From Symsagittifera roscoffensis (lineage: Eukaryota; Xenacoelomorpha; Acoela; Convolutidae), in the NCBI RefSeq assembly GCF_963678635.1, contig NC_087063.1, positions 63,595,290-63,659,289 of the forward strand: a stretch of 64,000 bases of DNA, in the 5' to 3' direction. Of the stretch, positions 34,573-47,529 are shown piece after piece (within the stretch, counting starts at the first letter, position 1; each line of letters opens with the position of its first letter). A program made the translations under genes and the position numbers. The notes under the pieces are model-generated. The model did no database searches, had not been told where the DNA came from, and saw nothing but the letters and a program-made list of their open reading frames with translations.

Positions 34573-37500
34573 AGAGCCTATGCCAGGTAAACGTTCAACA
34601 AATTCGAAAAAATGTCCTAAAGTTAGAAGGAAGTTTTGTTTGTTGAGGATTATAATTTACAAAAAAAAAACTTCTTATAAGTCTCAGAATCAAAGTTTTT
34701 ATCCTCCGAAATTGTCTTTTCAAAGATTCAAACCAACCATAGAAAGATGGTTTTCCCTTTAAGAGGAAAGAACTTAAAGTTTTTGCTATGCTTAAAAAAA
34801 CCACACAGTCAGAATTTCTTGTTTTTTTTAGTCTCTCTTCGTTCCAGGAATTAGATTAGTTCTAGGAAAACTCTAAGTTTCCCCGGTTTTTGCAAAACTA
34901 AAAATTTCCTCTCCTTTCAGATGGATCTCCCGATTCAAGTGTAGCTCCTGGTTGGAGTTATGGAAACGGATATCAATGAGCATCATGGGATACAAGTCCA
35001 CATCAGTGAGAATCAACATGGGTTGAAACAATTGATGAAAGAAAAGGCTGAGCAAGCTGGATATTTCAAGTTTCGTTGCTCAAATAGTGGGCAACTTCGT
35101 GTTTTCTCGGGAGTACATCAATCTTGTTGATAAGCCCACCGATGAAGATGAGGGAATTTTGTAGAAGATGACTCCAGTGAGCAAACAGGCGAGATAGTTT
35201 CTGCCAATGGAAACCAGATCTACTTTTTTTGTTAACTCACAAGTTGATCAATAGCGCTTTGACTGAATCGGACTTACTGTTGGGTGATTTTGTTTTCAAG
35301 TTTTGTATTCAAACCTTTTTCTTAATTTTGTAATATTTAGGATTTTCTTGGAAAAAGGCAAAAGATATATAACTCATTGCGAAATATCAATTTTCAAAAG
35401 TAATTCAAACAATTACAAAGAACTCTTCAATTTTTTGAAATTGCTGAAACGCTGATAGCATCTTCTCTGAAACATTTCAATAATTTTTGTGCACCAGTTT
35501 TTGCAAGTTTTTGCAGCTCGTTAAAAATTTAAAGTTGTTCTCAAATTTTGTTGAAAAGTTTGATAAAAAACTTGCAGCTGGTTGGAAAAAATGAAGCTTT
35601 CGCGTTTGATGACAAGATTGAATTTTTTTCGCAATTTGTCTAAAATTTGTGTGTTTTCACAGGTTTTTCAAATATATTAATTGAATCTTGGTTTTTATTT
35701 GAAAAACCTATATGTTCACTGTTTTTAGTTCATAACCATCAAAAAAACGTCAATTTGTTCCATCAAATCAGAATCCGATCTTTAGCTTTGTTTGTTTTTC
35801 AACTTTTTTAAAGAAAGCAGACAGAGCCAAGCATTTGATGCAAGTTTTTCCTTAGAGCACAGTAGTTTCTTTGCTTCAAAAAATAATTTTTCGCACCCCT
35901 CCGTCGCAGAGGTCTTCAACAGCTCGTTTCAACTAATTGAAAACTTTAGCAACTAACGTGCTTCCAATGGAAATAACATGTGAACTAAATGGAACTTGCA
36001 ATTGTTCAAAGAACAAAAAAAATTCTGAGAAGATACGCAAAAATTGTTTTCCTTGTAATTGTTGCCTTTGTAGACTAAAGAAAAATTCAGGCGAGCTTGA
36101 CACACAACAGTGGCCATGAGGAAGAATGTTTTTTTATCGCAAATTCTCGAGTTTTATCTTACTTATAACACCTACATAATACCCGTATTTGGATACTTTG
36201 TTTGCCTGTTTTTTATTAGTATTAAAAAGTCAGTTTTTTCCTAATTTGGAATCACGGCTTACTTTACTTTCTCCTGGTCTCAAATTCATTATTTTTTCTC
36301 TCGAGATCACTTCGCTTTTGGGAAAAATGTATTCAGCAAAAACCTCAATCCCAATTACAATGTTTTTTTCTCAACAAATCAATTTAAAATTAGGAGGTTT
36401 TTTGGCCCCAAAAACCTTACTATGACTAAATTTACTCTAATCTGTGGCTCCAAATAATGTTCAAGAAAACTGAGCCAGGCCAAAATGAGGAGCATCAGTA
36501 AATTAAGCTTGGTGAAAAAGAAGGAGATTTAAATTCGAGAGTTTTTTATTTTGTTTTTCATAACGCTGAACTTGTTCTTATGTTGGTTACCACTTCAAGG
36601 GAAGAGTCGTTGCTATAAATCAGGAGTTGCCAATTGCGTTAAAGTATTTGAGACTGTATTTACAATAAAAGACATGTCTGTGTCACAATCAAGTGGTTTA
36701 ATCTCAAAAGACCACGCCACATTGAGAGTCTGTTGTTCACTGCAAAAGAGAAAGAAGCCTTAAATTGAAGGGTCTATGTCAGGTAAAATTTCACAAAATT
36801 CAAAAAAGTGACCTAAATTTTGAAGAAAATTTTGTTTGTTGAGGGTTGTTATTTACAAAACAAACTTTTGATGAATGATTTCTTGTAAGTTTCAGAACCA
36901 AAATTTTTATCCTCCGAAATCCTCTTTTCAAGTTTTCAAACAAACCATAGAACGATGGCTTTCACTTTAAGCGGAAAGAACTTGACAATTTGGTTGTTGC
37001 TTATGAAAACCCAACCAATCAGAATCGAGTGTTTTTTAGTTGCTCTTTTGTTTGAGATCAATCTTTTTGAGATTTTTAGTGAACTTTTTAATCTTTTTGA
37101 AAAAGTTTTGTCATGATTTAAAAACTATCTGTCAGATGGATGAATTACACAAATAAAAAGATTGTTTTCTAAAAAAAATCACTCGTCTGATAAGAAAATC
37201 TGTCAAAGTTTCTCAGCAATTTTTTCGTCTAATTTGTTAGAAATTTTCAAAGTTCAAAAATTTACCGAGCTCAAGTTTTCTGCAAATTCTATAAGTTTCC
37301 CCGTTTTTGCAAAAATACAACTTCCAGAGACAGTCTGAAATGTTTTCTCATCTCAGATGGATCGCACGATTCAAGTCGAGCTCATGATTAAAATTATGCA
37401 AACGGAATTCAATAATCATTGTACGATGCAACTCCCATCACAGAGAATTAACATAGATTAAAGCAATTGATGCAAGTTAGGATATTCCAAGTTTCGTCGC

Positions 37501-37850
37501 TGAACTTATGGACAATTTCCTGTTATTTTGGAAGGACATAAAAATTTTAGATAACCCCATCGATTAGGATAAGGGAAAGTCAGAGAAAACGACTGCAGTG
37601 AGCGAATATGCGAGATAGCTTCTGCCTATCGAAACCAGATCATGTTTTTTTTTTGCTAACTTATAAGTTGATCAATAACTCTGTAACTGAAGCGGATTTA
37701 CTGTTGGGTGATTTTTTTCCAAGTTTTGTTTTTTAATTTTTATCTGAATTTTGAAAAAATTTGAAAATTGGTCCATCAAATCAAAATCAAATCTTGATTT
37801 TTTAAATTTTTATAAGAAAGCAGAACCAAGAGTTTGATGCAAGCTTTTCA

Positions 37851-38042
37851 TTAGTTGGGTTTCTTGAGTTCTCTCCTCATAGTAGCTCCTTTTCTTTTCC
37901 AGATATTTTTTGCTCCTCTTTGTCGCAACATGTCGTTAATAGCTCGGCTCAACTGATTGAAGACTTTGCGAACTAACGTTTTTGTAATGAAAAATAATGT
38001 GTGAACTAGATGAAACTTGCACCTCTCTAAACAACAGAGCAA
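37851..38042 (-). pseudogene. Conserved reading-frame relic in array block Y, copy 4
   Basis: An open minus-strand frame of 63 codons containing TKTLVRKVFNQLSRAINDML and a basic tail (KRKGATMRRELKK). It matches the relics at 31.1, 34.0, 35.9 and 40.3 kb. It is in the least broken state of the five. Confidence 0.45.
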
Positions 38043-38536
38043 AAATCGTTTTTCAGTGTAAACTTATTCTCGTAGACAAAAAAATCAGTCGAGCTTGACA
38101 CATAACAGGGGCTACGAGGAAGAAGAATGTCAAATAGTCGACGTTTATAGTACCAGTAACACCTACATAAAATCTGTATTTGGACACTCTGTTAGCCTGC
38201 ACGTTTATTAATATAAAATAGGCAGTATTGTGCTAATTGGGAAACCAGGCTTTGTTTAACTTTCTGCTAGTCTCAAACTCACTATTTTTTCTCTCGATCT
38301 GATCATTTTGCTTTTCTTGAAAATTGTATTCAGCAAAAATGCTGGTCACAAGAACAACGATTGATTCAAAACATCAGAAATGAATTAGTAGAATTGCTCG
38401 GTCCCAAAAAATCTACATTGACAAAGTGTATTCTACTTTCTGATTCCAATTATTCAAAAAATTGAACTGCGATATCAGTAAGTGTAGCGAGAGTTACAAA
38501 TTTTGTTACTCATGATGCTAAAGACCTTGAACTTGT

Positions 38537-38722
38537 TCATATGTTGGAAACCACTTCCGGCGAAGAGTCACCATTATAAATCTGGAGCTTGCCAATTGCA
38601 GTAAAGTGCAGGAGATGGCATTTTACAGTATAAGTGAAATCTGTGAGACGATCAAGCAGTACAAAGTCAAAAGGCCCAGCCACATTGAGAATCTGTTGTT
38701 CACAGAGAAGTTTGTTTTGCAA
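38537..38722 (-). pseudogene. Conserved exon-like relic in array block Z, copy 4
   Basis: An open minus-strand frame of 61 codons with CEQQILNVAGPFDFVLLDRL, then HFTAIGKLQIYNGDSSPEVV. The last part is also visible on the minus strand at about 31.85 kb. The insertion GAGAAGTTTGTTTTGC has displaced the splice acceptor seen in other copies. Confidence 0.45.
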
Positions 38723-41359
38723 AAAGAATGAAGCCTTGAAACAAAATGCTTATGTCAGGTGAACCAGCAAATTCGAAAAACCGTCCTAAGTTTTGAGTGA
38801 ATTTTTGTTTGTTGAAGAATGCATTTTACAAAAATTTTTTAACGATGTTTTGTGAGTCTTGAAATTGAAACCAAACTTTTTTCTCCGAAATCCTCATTTC
38901 AAGTGTTCAATCAAACCATAGAACAATAGCTTTCACTTTAAAAGACAATCGGAAAGAATTTAAATTTTTTGCTGTTGCTTAGGAAATATGAACCAATCAG
39001 AATGGAGTACTTTTTAAATATCTCTCTTTGTTTGAAACCGGCCATTTGGATTCTAGAAAAAATGTTGTAAAGGTTTTGTCATTATTTGGAAATTATCTAT
39101 CATACGGATAAATTACTCAAAAATATATTTGAAAAATCACTCGTTCGACAGGCAAATCTGTCAAAATTTCTCCGCAACTTTTTTTTCGTTCACATCGTTA
39201 GAATTTTCAGAGTTCAACAATTTACTAAGTTCACATTTTCCTGGGAAGCTTAAAAATTTGTCCGGTGTTTGCAAAAAAAAAATCAAGTGACAGTTCAAAA
39301 TAATCTCTCATTTCCGATGGAACTCCCGATTCATGTCTGGCTCAAGTTTGCAAGTTTGTAGTTATGCAAACGGATTTCAGTTAGCATCATATGATGTAAG
39401 TCTCCATCACGGAAAATCAACGTGGCTCAGGGCAATTAATGGGTTAAGTGGTTGAGCAAGTTGGGATGTTTCAAGTTTAGTTGCTCAACTAATGGGCAAC
39501 TTCCTGTTTCCTTGGGTGGACTTAAATATTGTGGATAACCTCATCAATGAAGATTAGGGAAATTTAGAGAAATTGAATTCAGTGAGCAAAAATCCCTGAA
39601 AGTTTCGGCCAATAGAATTAGGCTAAGTTGTATTGCAAACTTCGAGCTGAGCGATAGCTCTTTGATTGAACCGGATTCACCGTTGGGTGATTTTTTTTTC
39701 AAGTTTTTTATTTAATTTTTTTTTAATTTGTAAAAAACGGAAACTTGTAGAAAAGCAAAAGATGAATAATTCAATACAAAATCTCAGTTTTTAAAATTTG
39801 GTTAAAAAAATTTAAATGAATAGCTCAATCTGTTGAACTTTTTGAAATGTTTCATGTATCTTCTTTGAAACATTTTATAATTTTTTTCCATCAGACTAAA
39901 AAGTTGAAACAATTTTTGCAGCTTGTTAAAAATATAAAAGTGTTTTCGAATTTTGTGGAAACATTTGATTAAAATTTTGCAGCTTGTTCAAAAATTTAAA
40001 CAGATTTCGCGTTTCGTTAAAATATTGAAATTATTTTCACTTTGCTAATGTTTGTGTCTTCGCAGATTTTTCAAATATACGAATTTAGTGTTGGTTATTT
40101 TTGAAAAACCTATGTAATTGCTGTTTTTAGTTCATAGCCATCAGAACACTGTAATTTAAATCCATCATTAAATGCAATTCAATCTTGATTTTTGCGTTTT
40201 TCGAAGTTTTTCTAAGAAGCGGAACCAAGAGTTTGAAGCAAGTGTTTCGTTGAAACTTTGGGTGTGTTTCTTGTGTTCTCTCCGCTCATTAGTTTTTTTT
40301 ACCAGATATTTTTTCGCTCCTCTCCGCCGCTAAATGTCTCCAACAGCTCAGTTCAGCTGATTAAAGACTTTACTAACTAATGTGTTTCCAATAGAAAACC
40401 ACATGTGAACTAAATGAAACTTCTTGCAATTCTCCAAAAAACTGAAAAAATTTAGAGGGGATACGCAAAATTTTTTTTTTAAGATGAGCAGTATGAAGTG
40501 AACATTGAGTTTAAAAAATCATAACACATTAGAATTTTTCAGTTTTTTCCCCAAAAAATTTCGAAAAAAAAAAATGAAAAAAATTAATAATTTTGATAAA
40601 AGTGCTTCAAAATGTCACTTTGAGTGGATTCTATTGTGGCAATTTAAAATTTCGACTGGATATGAAAAAAAATCATTCCTATAGAAAACCGTTGAAATGG
40701 TAACCATAGAGACTAGTCATTTTTACAACCAAAAACGGATGAAAATGACAAAATGCTTGTTTTACTTCCCTCATCACTTAGTTATATAGAAGGTATAAAC
40801 AGATATGTTGTTACTAGTATATGTGGTATGAGAAAAATTTTAACTCTTTTGACGACCAACTTCAGAAAAAAATTCATTATTGAACAAGATGATCGTAGAA
40901 TACGGAAAGAAAAAGTTCTTGAATTTTTTTAACGATTTGTTTTCAACCAGGAGGAAAAGGAGGAAATTCAAGGAAATGAACTAAATAGTTGGTAAAATTA
41001 TTGGCTACGGAATTTTGCGTATGTATATAGTTTTTGGTCAACACGAATCTCATCAGAGGAATAGTAGAAAAAACATAATAACGACAAAATTGTTCGTTAA
41101 ACAAATGAATGGAATTTTTCAAATCACATCGAAACTTACAGTTTTTTACATTATGTCTGCCAATTTAATTAGTTTTTCAAATACTTTCGCCAAAAAATGT
41201 CAGTTTGCAATGTTTTGATTTTTTGCAATATTTTATGCAGTTCTAGATTTTGCGACCCTTATTACTCCGATTAGTTCCACGAAGAAGCTTTGTAAAGCAA
41301 GCATAAATAGAACTTCGTTTTTTTTTCATTTGGAGAAAATAACGCCCGATGGATCTCCC

Positions 41360-44300
41360 GTTTTGATAATTCCCATCTCCTTAACTAAAATGTTTTCAAA
41401 ACAATTCAAAACCACACACAACCAACCAAAGATAATAATCGTTTCTGCTCGCTACTGGGGAAAAACGAATAACTTTCGAGTACCGAATTCACATTTGGTT
41501 CATGTGTAAATCACATTGTTCAGTGTATGCCGCCGTACTGCCTATATATCAATTTGAAAGTGAACGCCTGTAATGACAGTTTTAGAATTCATGCATTTGT
41601 ACAAAATTCTGGTGTATTTGTTAAATCAACTACCCGTTATGGTCCTGGTAATTGTTATTCTATACCTGATTTTCCCTGCTCATACTTTCATGGTCAAGTA
41701 ATTGGATTATAATCCGGTTACATGGCCAATAAAATATGAGCTGAAGACACCTGGTGTAACATATTAATAATCAGGACCCTTATGGGTAGTAGATTATGAA
41801 AACCAGCAACATCATTTAGATTTACGTGAAGTCTAGAAAGAAAATAATCAATGGTCCAAAAATCTTCAATTTCAATTCCAAAAATTTGACATGTAGGCAA
41901 GACAAAAAAAACTTCTCGACTATATTTTATTTTTTTGAACCAAAGTGAATGCGATTTTTGACAGTTTTTTGCTTTCTTCCCAGTAGCGATAATGAACACT
42001 TTTTGTTTTTTTATTTGGTTGTGTCGTTTTTATATTGTTCTGAAAACATTGTAGTTAAACATATGGGAGTTTATCAAAGTGGGAGATTTCTGGACGTTTT
42101 TCTCTCCCCTTCAAAGTTTTTTTACTAACATCTCAATCTACTGACGAAGCATCTTTGCGGATTTAATTGAGGCAGTTTGGAACATAAACACTTTTGTCTA
42201 ACATAATGAAAATGAACGTTGTAAACTTGAAAAATAGCTCCAATCATTCAAAAATTAGTACTTTTTTTTATTTTGAAAAAAATAGAAGTGTAGTAGTTAC
42301 CCAGTAAGAAATGCGAAAAATTTTGTTCAGGAGAAAGGCAGTTGCATTTGGACATGTACTCAAAAAATTTAACAGTTTGTAAATTAGTTTCATTTAAATA
42401 GTTTTTAACTTTTTTCTCTTTAGTATGTTTTTTCTAGTTCAGATGGTTATTCCGTGTGAAAAAAATGTACGCATAAGAAACTTTGTTTTTGATCAAGAAA
42501 ACCATGAAACAAAAAACCATGAAAAAAATTGAACGTTCAGGTAATAGAACTGTTTCAGTTTTTCTCCGCCTAGCTTTTGCTCTAATTTCGATACTGTTTT
42601 ATGCAAATGACTTATAAAATAATACTTGCATCGAGGCTATGAATAAAATATTTTTGCTGAAGAGCAAGTTTTTTTCTGCCCAGCAGGTTCTAACCATCAC
42701 AAAAACTGTATCTTGATTTTGATTGGCAAATTTATAGGGTCTTACAATTCAAGCAGCTCGCGATTCTGTCAAGAAAACGCAAGTGGTTCGTACCTAAAAA
42801 AAGCGAATAAAATTTCAGTCCAGAAATGTTTTCAATAAAATTTGACTGCTCGTAAGATAATTTCAATGAAATCAAAACATCTAAAACATTTATCAAGGAC
42901 ATCGTAAGCATAAGTTTTGGTTTTTGTAATCAGTAATTGTAGACATTTATTGCAATTTTTCAGATTAAAAAAATGAAATCAAGTTTTTAAATAGGCACTT
43001 TGCAAGCGCTTAAAAACAAATTCACTGATGAAAATTCTTCAAATTTTTGGGTTGATTCAGGAAAAAAATGTGAAGGAAATTTTTGTACAGAGAAAAGTGA
43101 GACAAATGAGTGAGACAAAAGCAGTAATTGCAGATTTCTCAGTCCAGTCTTCGAAACAATATTTTGCACCATTGAAGATCATAGTAAGTGAATTGTGCCC
43201 AAAATGCAAAAATTGGCGTCTTCTTTGACTTCTCAAAGAAACCTGTCGTATAAAATGTCTTCGACAAAGAAGTTAAATCTTATGATCATTTGACAATTTT
43301 GCTCATAAAGTTGTTTTTAAATTAGACTACGACAACATTGGAAAAAATATGACTATCAAAAGTTTTTGTTTGATTCTGGAAAGATTACAGATGAATTAAT
43401 ATCAGTATTAATGAAGAAAGCCGCAGAATATATTATCAAACTTCTCAAAAAAAGAAGAACTTTTTGGAATAATTAACAAAAATAGCTGAAAAAATGATGA
43501 GATTGAAAAAAAACTAGCTTATTTCCTTGCTTTATTGATTGTTAGCCAAACTTTTTTTTGATATTGAGCTTGTTTTCGATGCTTCTTTTGATGGCTATCC
43601 GAAAAAAGATAATTAGTCATTTAACATTTTTTTACTGGAGCAAGTACGTTCGAAAGGAGATAGGAGGTTGCCATGTCAGAAAAATCAAACCCCACACTGC
43701 ACCAAATTGGTTCTGAAAGAAAAAAACTTTCATATATGGAAGAGAAAGTTCAACAGGCAAAAAGAAGTTGGTACAGATTTTTACTGAAACGCGAGTAGCC
43801 AAGCATCAATGGTAAAACTCTAGCCATGATTGGCAAGAGTTGTGAAAAAACTTTGTATCAGTACATAAGATTACCAGAAAATAACCACACATTTTAGATC
43901 AACAATCACTGTTTATCAATCAAAAAGCTGACCTGAGTGGATTTTTTGGTTGTTTCGTAGAACACAGCTAGACAGTGGTTATAATCAAAGGAAAAGGTCC
44001 ATAGTAACTTCGTATCCTCACGACATCATAAGAATCTAATCACTGAGGGTATTTAACGATATTATAGAATTCAAAAGGATCGATGATTCAAAAACTCCTC
44101 TCTTGGGTTGCTTTCTCTACATTTCTTAAATCAAAACTGGAAAAAGAAAACCAACTGGACAGTGAATAACTGGACTAAAAAAAATCAGTTCTTTGTCCAT
44201 CTATAATTTTAAAAATTCCAAAGTATCAAGCTTAACTAAGATATGTTGCGGGTGATAATTTTCCTCTCTTATCGAAGAAATTAGGTGAGTTAATCTGATT

Positions 44301-45300
44301 TTCCGTAAAAGTTCGGAAAACAATTTCTGTATAAAATTTCATCTGAGATGGTTGCTCAAAAATCAACAAGACCAAATTTTCCATTTTTGGGGTCATGAAG
44401 ACAGCGTGGAAGAATAGTTAGAGCTCATGAGCATATTCTTGAGAGATCTGCAATCCCTCTGAAAAAATCTCAGCTTCAAAAACAATTGTGAGAAGTTTTG
44501 TTCAAAATTGCCATCCCAGAGAACGGAGAAGTTGTTGGTGGACCAACAAAAACCAAAGCAATGCAAAAGTTCTGAGACTATAAAAACTTCTAAAAACAAT
44601 TTTGATATAGAAAAGGATTGATTTGTAAGACAGTAGCTCCTGGACAGAAAAATTTGACAAAATTAAAAGGTTTCGAATCAATGGCTTTTGCGGCACGCGG
44701 TTTTCACAGTTTTTATAAGGCAAATTTCTTATAAAATCCCACTTAAGGACACAATTTTTCCATCTTACTCTCTAGAAGTTTTCCCCTGTACTAGTCTAGA
44801 TAAAATCTGCCTGGGTTTGAATGTGAGAAAAGCCGTAGTTTCTAATTGGATTTGCGTGACACCCATCTTAGCTCAAAACTTCAACTATTGAAAGGAAACA
44901 AAAAGAAAAGGCTAATAATAAAGTAAAATCGGGGGTTGACTCAGATAAGGAACCACAAACTTACTTGACTTATGCAAGCAACCCACTACAATCTTCCTAT
45001 TCAGTTTGTAAGGTTTTTTTTAATTGAACGGTGTATAACGCCAATGGTAATATTCTTAAAGAGCAAAAGTATCGAACGAATTTAAATCGTCGGCAGTGAT
45101 GTTAAAAAAGTTTGCGTCGTGTAGATACAGTTTTGAAGAACATTTTTTGTGAAAAAAATTTTTTTTTCAGCTATTCATTGATACAACAAACTCTTTAGGA
45201 ACTTGAATTACATTCTCAATCTACAGAACTGAAACAGGAACCCTAAAAACAGGAATTAAACAAACTTTTCAAGTGTTGTCGTCGTTAATGAAAGCAATAC
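41360..45300. other. Long AT-rich stretch without a supportable gene
   Basis: Short ORFs (61 codons at 41527 on plus, 93 codons at 41718-41999 on minus, 67 codons at 44688) lack motifs and overlap each other. Sections between 43.0 and 44.9 kb have a lysine- and asparagine-rich look and may be further decay of the retroelement that follows, but I cannot align any block confidently. Confidence 0.45.
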
Positions 45301-45329
45301 CCGGAGCAATGACGGTCGAATAGACACCA

Positions 45330-47520
45330 GTTACTGGTAGGAACGCGACGCGAAAGAAACCGATATAGGGAACAAAATATGAGAAACTGAGCAAGACAAT
45401 TGTCGACTATGAAGGCAAAAAGGAATATGGGGAAAGAACGGTCATAAATGGTTTACTTGTTGAAGCTATACGCACATTGAGAGAGCCTGTCCAAGGAAAA
45501 AAAATGACGCAGCCAATCAACGTAACCAGGGTGTGCTCCACTAACGCGACCAAATATAGCGATGTGGAGTTGCAATTGAACGGCAAACTGGTAACGGGAC
45601 GTTAGAAAGCGGTAATGGCTTTTCGCCCATAATTTTGCAACTTATGAACGACTTCGAAAGCCGGGAAGCATTAAGGCTTTTAATAGTAAAAAAAAGTAGC
45701 CACTAACAATTTGGCGTTTAAAATGATTGGTAGTGTTTACATCAGAATCCAATTGAAACAAAAATTCAAACAGTTTGACCTAGAAATTTTCGATGAGGCG
45801 GATAGTAGTTTATTCTGCCTTCCTGGTTTGGATTATTTGATAGATCAAAAATGAATAGCACTGTTAAAGACTTAACAGTTCTGACAGTTTTGGAAAAGGC
45901 GGCTAGTTGCTTACTCTGCCTTCTTGGTGAGGATTACTTGATATATCAAGGTTGTATTCTAAGCAATGGCTTACAAATGTTGGATAGTGCTACCTATATC
46001 AGCACAAACAACGACGACCGGTGCCGAAAACTTTGCAATAGCAAAAAAAATGAACGAAAAACCATCAGACAAAAAACTAGTAGAAACTGTCATCAACTAT
46101 GAAAAAAGTAGCAGCCTCGGTAACTAAGAGGGTTTAATTGATAGTGTTTAGGAATTTGAACAAAAACCCTAGACTAGACTAGGTCAATCTGATTCACTGA
46201 TAAGTCTGAGCCAAGGAAAAACTCTAATGTACTGAACATGCGAAATAGAGCTATTAGCATTTATCATGACAGTAAATTTGCTTAAAACACCATTTTGAAA
46301 AATCAGATCCAAGTAAACGGACTCTTTAGTTCCAAAGCAAAACCGCTGCAACAGAAGCCCTTTCAATTAGGCAAACGAACTACGGTTGATGGTGCTCTTT
46401 TTTCATCAAACGAAAAAAGAAAGGACAAAAAACGTTTGATAGACATAACCAAGTCTTTTCACGCAGTTCAACAGACTTAAGATTGATTTTTGGATAAAAT
46501 CAAACACAACTCAAACTAAACGCTGTTGGAAAACCGTGTTGGAAAGATGAAAATTAAAAGGTGGAAAACTGTGAAAAAATCACTGAGGTTTTAGAAAAAG
46601 ATAACCTAGTTGAACGAACTCACATTGGGCAGCCCCATCCATACTCTTTAAGAGAAAAAACGAATCATATAGATTAGTAACTGTTTCATTAGAAATTTTG
46701 AATAGGTTTAACGAAAAACTATTGAAAGTTTTCATGAGGAAAGGAACAAAAATATGTTTGTCTGGTGGAGTGCAATCAGAAATTTATGGGCGTACTAATC
46801 CAATGTTCAAATAACCTTTGGGACCTTGTGTGCAAAAGTGAGAAATGCAAATACTGGCAGTATTTTCGTTTTTGAGGACCCAGTAGGAATGCTCCATATG
46901 CGAACTGGGGGAACAAACTTAACTCACCAAACTACATGCACGATATTGAAACAAGAAGAGAAACAGTTTTTTCATCGGCGAAATTTTCAAACACAAGAAG
47001 TGCTTTGCTCTTGTCAACAAAAAACAGTTGTTACACATTAGGGCAATTTAGAAGTTCTGTGAACGAGAGGTCTTTTGCTGTGAAGGATTTACAGGATTTA
47101 ACCATATTGCAGGACCTAACCGTAAATAAAACTAATATGTAATAAACCACGTTCGGTTTTTCATAAACCTAAGGTGGAATAACCGCTAAAGTTGTAACAC
47201 AGAGTGGTTGAGATATGTTTTCAGAAATTTACAACAACTGAAAACTTACTCGTATTCTAGAAATGCACGTAAGTTATATAGATGATAATCTTTAGCATTT
47301 ATCAGAAGATACCAGAATTTGGTAAATTGTTAACATAGAAAGAAATTGCCGTTATTTTGGATTTATCAATCCTGAAAAGCGGGAGGTATGTTGTTCATTC
47401 AATAGTGTGCAAACATAAAGATTAAATTCGCAAACATATTCTTTTGCACAGAAGATGTAACGGTTGAAGTCACAACTGTTAGTATGAAGTCGCACTTAAG
47501 ATTTAATCATTAAATCAGAT
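45330..47520 (+). pseudogene. Decayed Ty3-like retroelement pol (protease and reverse transcriptase relics)
   Basis: Reading across frameshifts in the plus direction, I see a retropepsin-like start (YSDVELQLNGKLVTG at about 45560 then, after a shift, NGFSPIILQLMNDF), a C-terminal protease motif CLPGLDYL at about 45820 and a second, duplicated version (CLLGEDYL) 110 bp later. Next comes TEVLEKDNLVERTHIGQPHP near 46585-46645, typical of the linker at the start of Ty3-type reverse transcriptase. Finally a YIDD catalytic box at 47275-47286 is followed by FGF-INPEKREV. Many stops and frameshifts; inactive. No LTRs were recognised. Assignment to Ty3-like rather than another LTR group is inference. 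Confidence 0.5.
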
Positions 47521-47529
47521 GAGTAATCT

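Larger units (their letters stand above)
29500..41360. repeat. Large tandem array: five diverged copies of a 2.0-2.8 kb unit
   Basis: Three landmark blocks recur in the same order. Block X (ATGGATCTCCCGATTCAAG and following about 170 bp) is at 29787, 32613, 34919, 37356 and 39318. Block Y (CAACAGCTCGGTTTAACTGA through GTGAACTAAATGAAACTTGC) is at about 31180, 34010, 35920, 37940 and 40345. Block Z (TTGAGAGTCTGTTGTTCACT and AATGAAGCCTTGAAA) is at about 31985, 34530, 36720 and 38685. Spacing between X blocks is about 2,826, 2,306, 2,437 and 1,962 bp. The last copy breaks down after 40.5 kb; an isolated GATGGATCTCCCG at 41348 may be a remnant of a sixth. Divergence is high, except copies 2 and 4, which are nearly identical over their X regions. 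Blocks Y and Z keep reading-frame traces on the minus strand. Confidence 0.85.

Noticed and set aside
41718-41999. 93-codon minus-strand ORF
   Set aside because: No recognisable domain, overlaps an ORF-sized opening on the other side, and there is no splice context.
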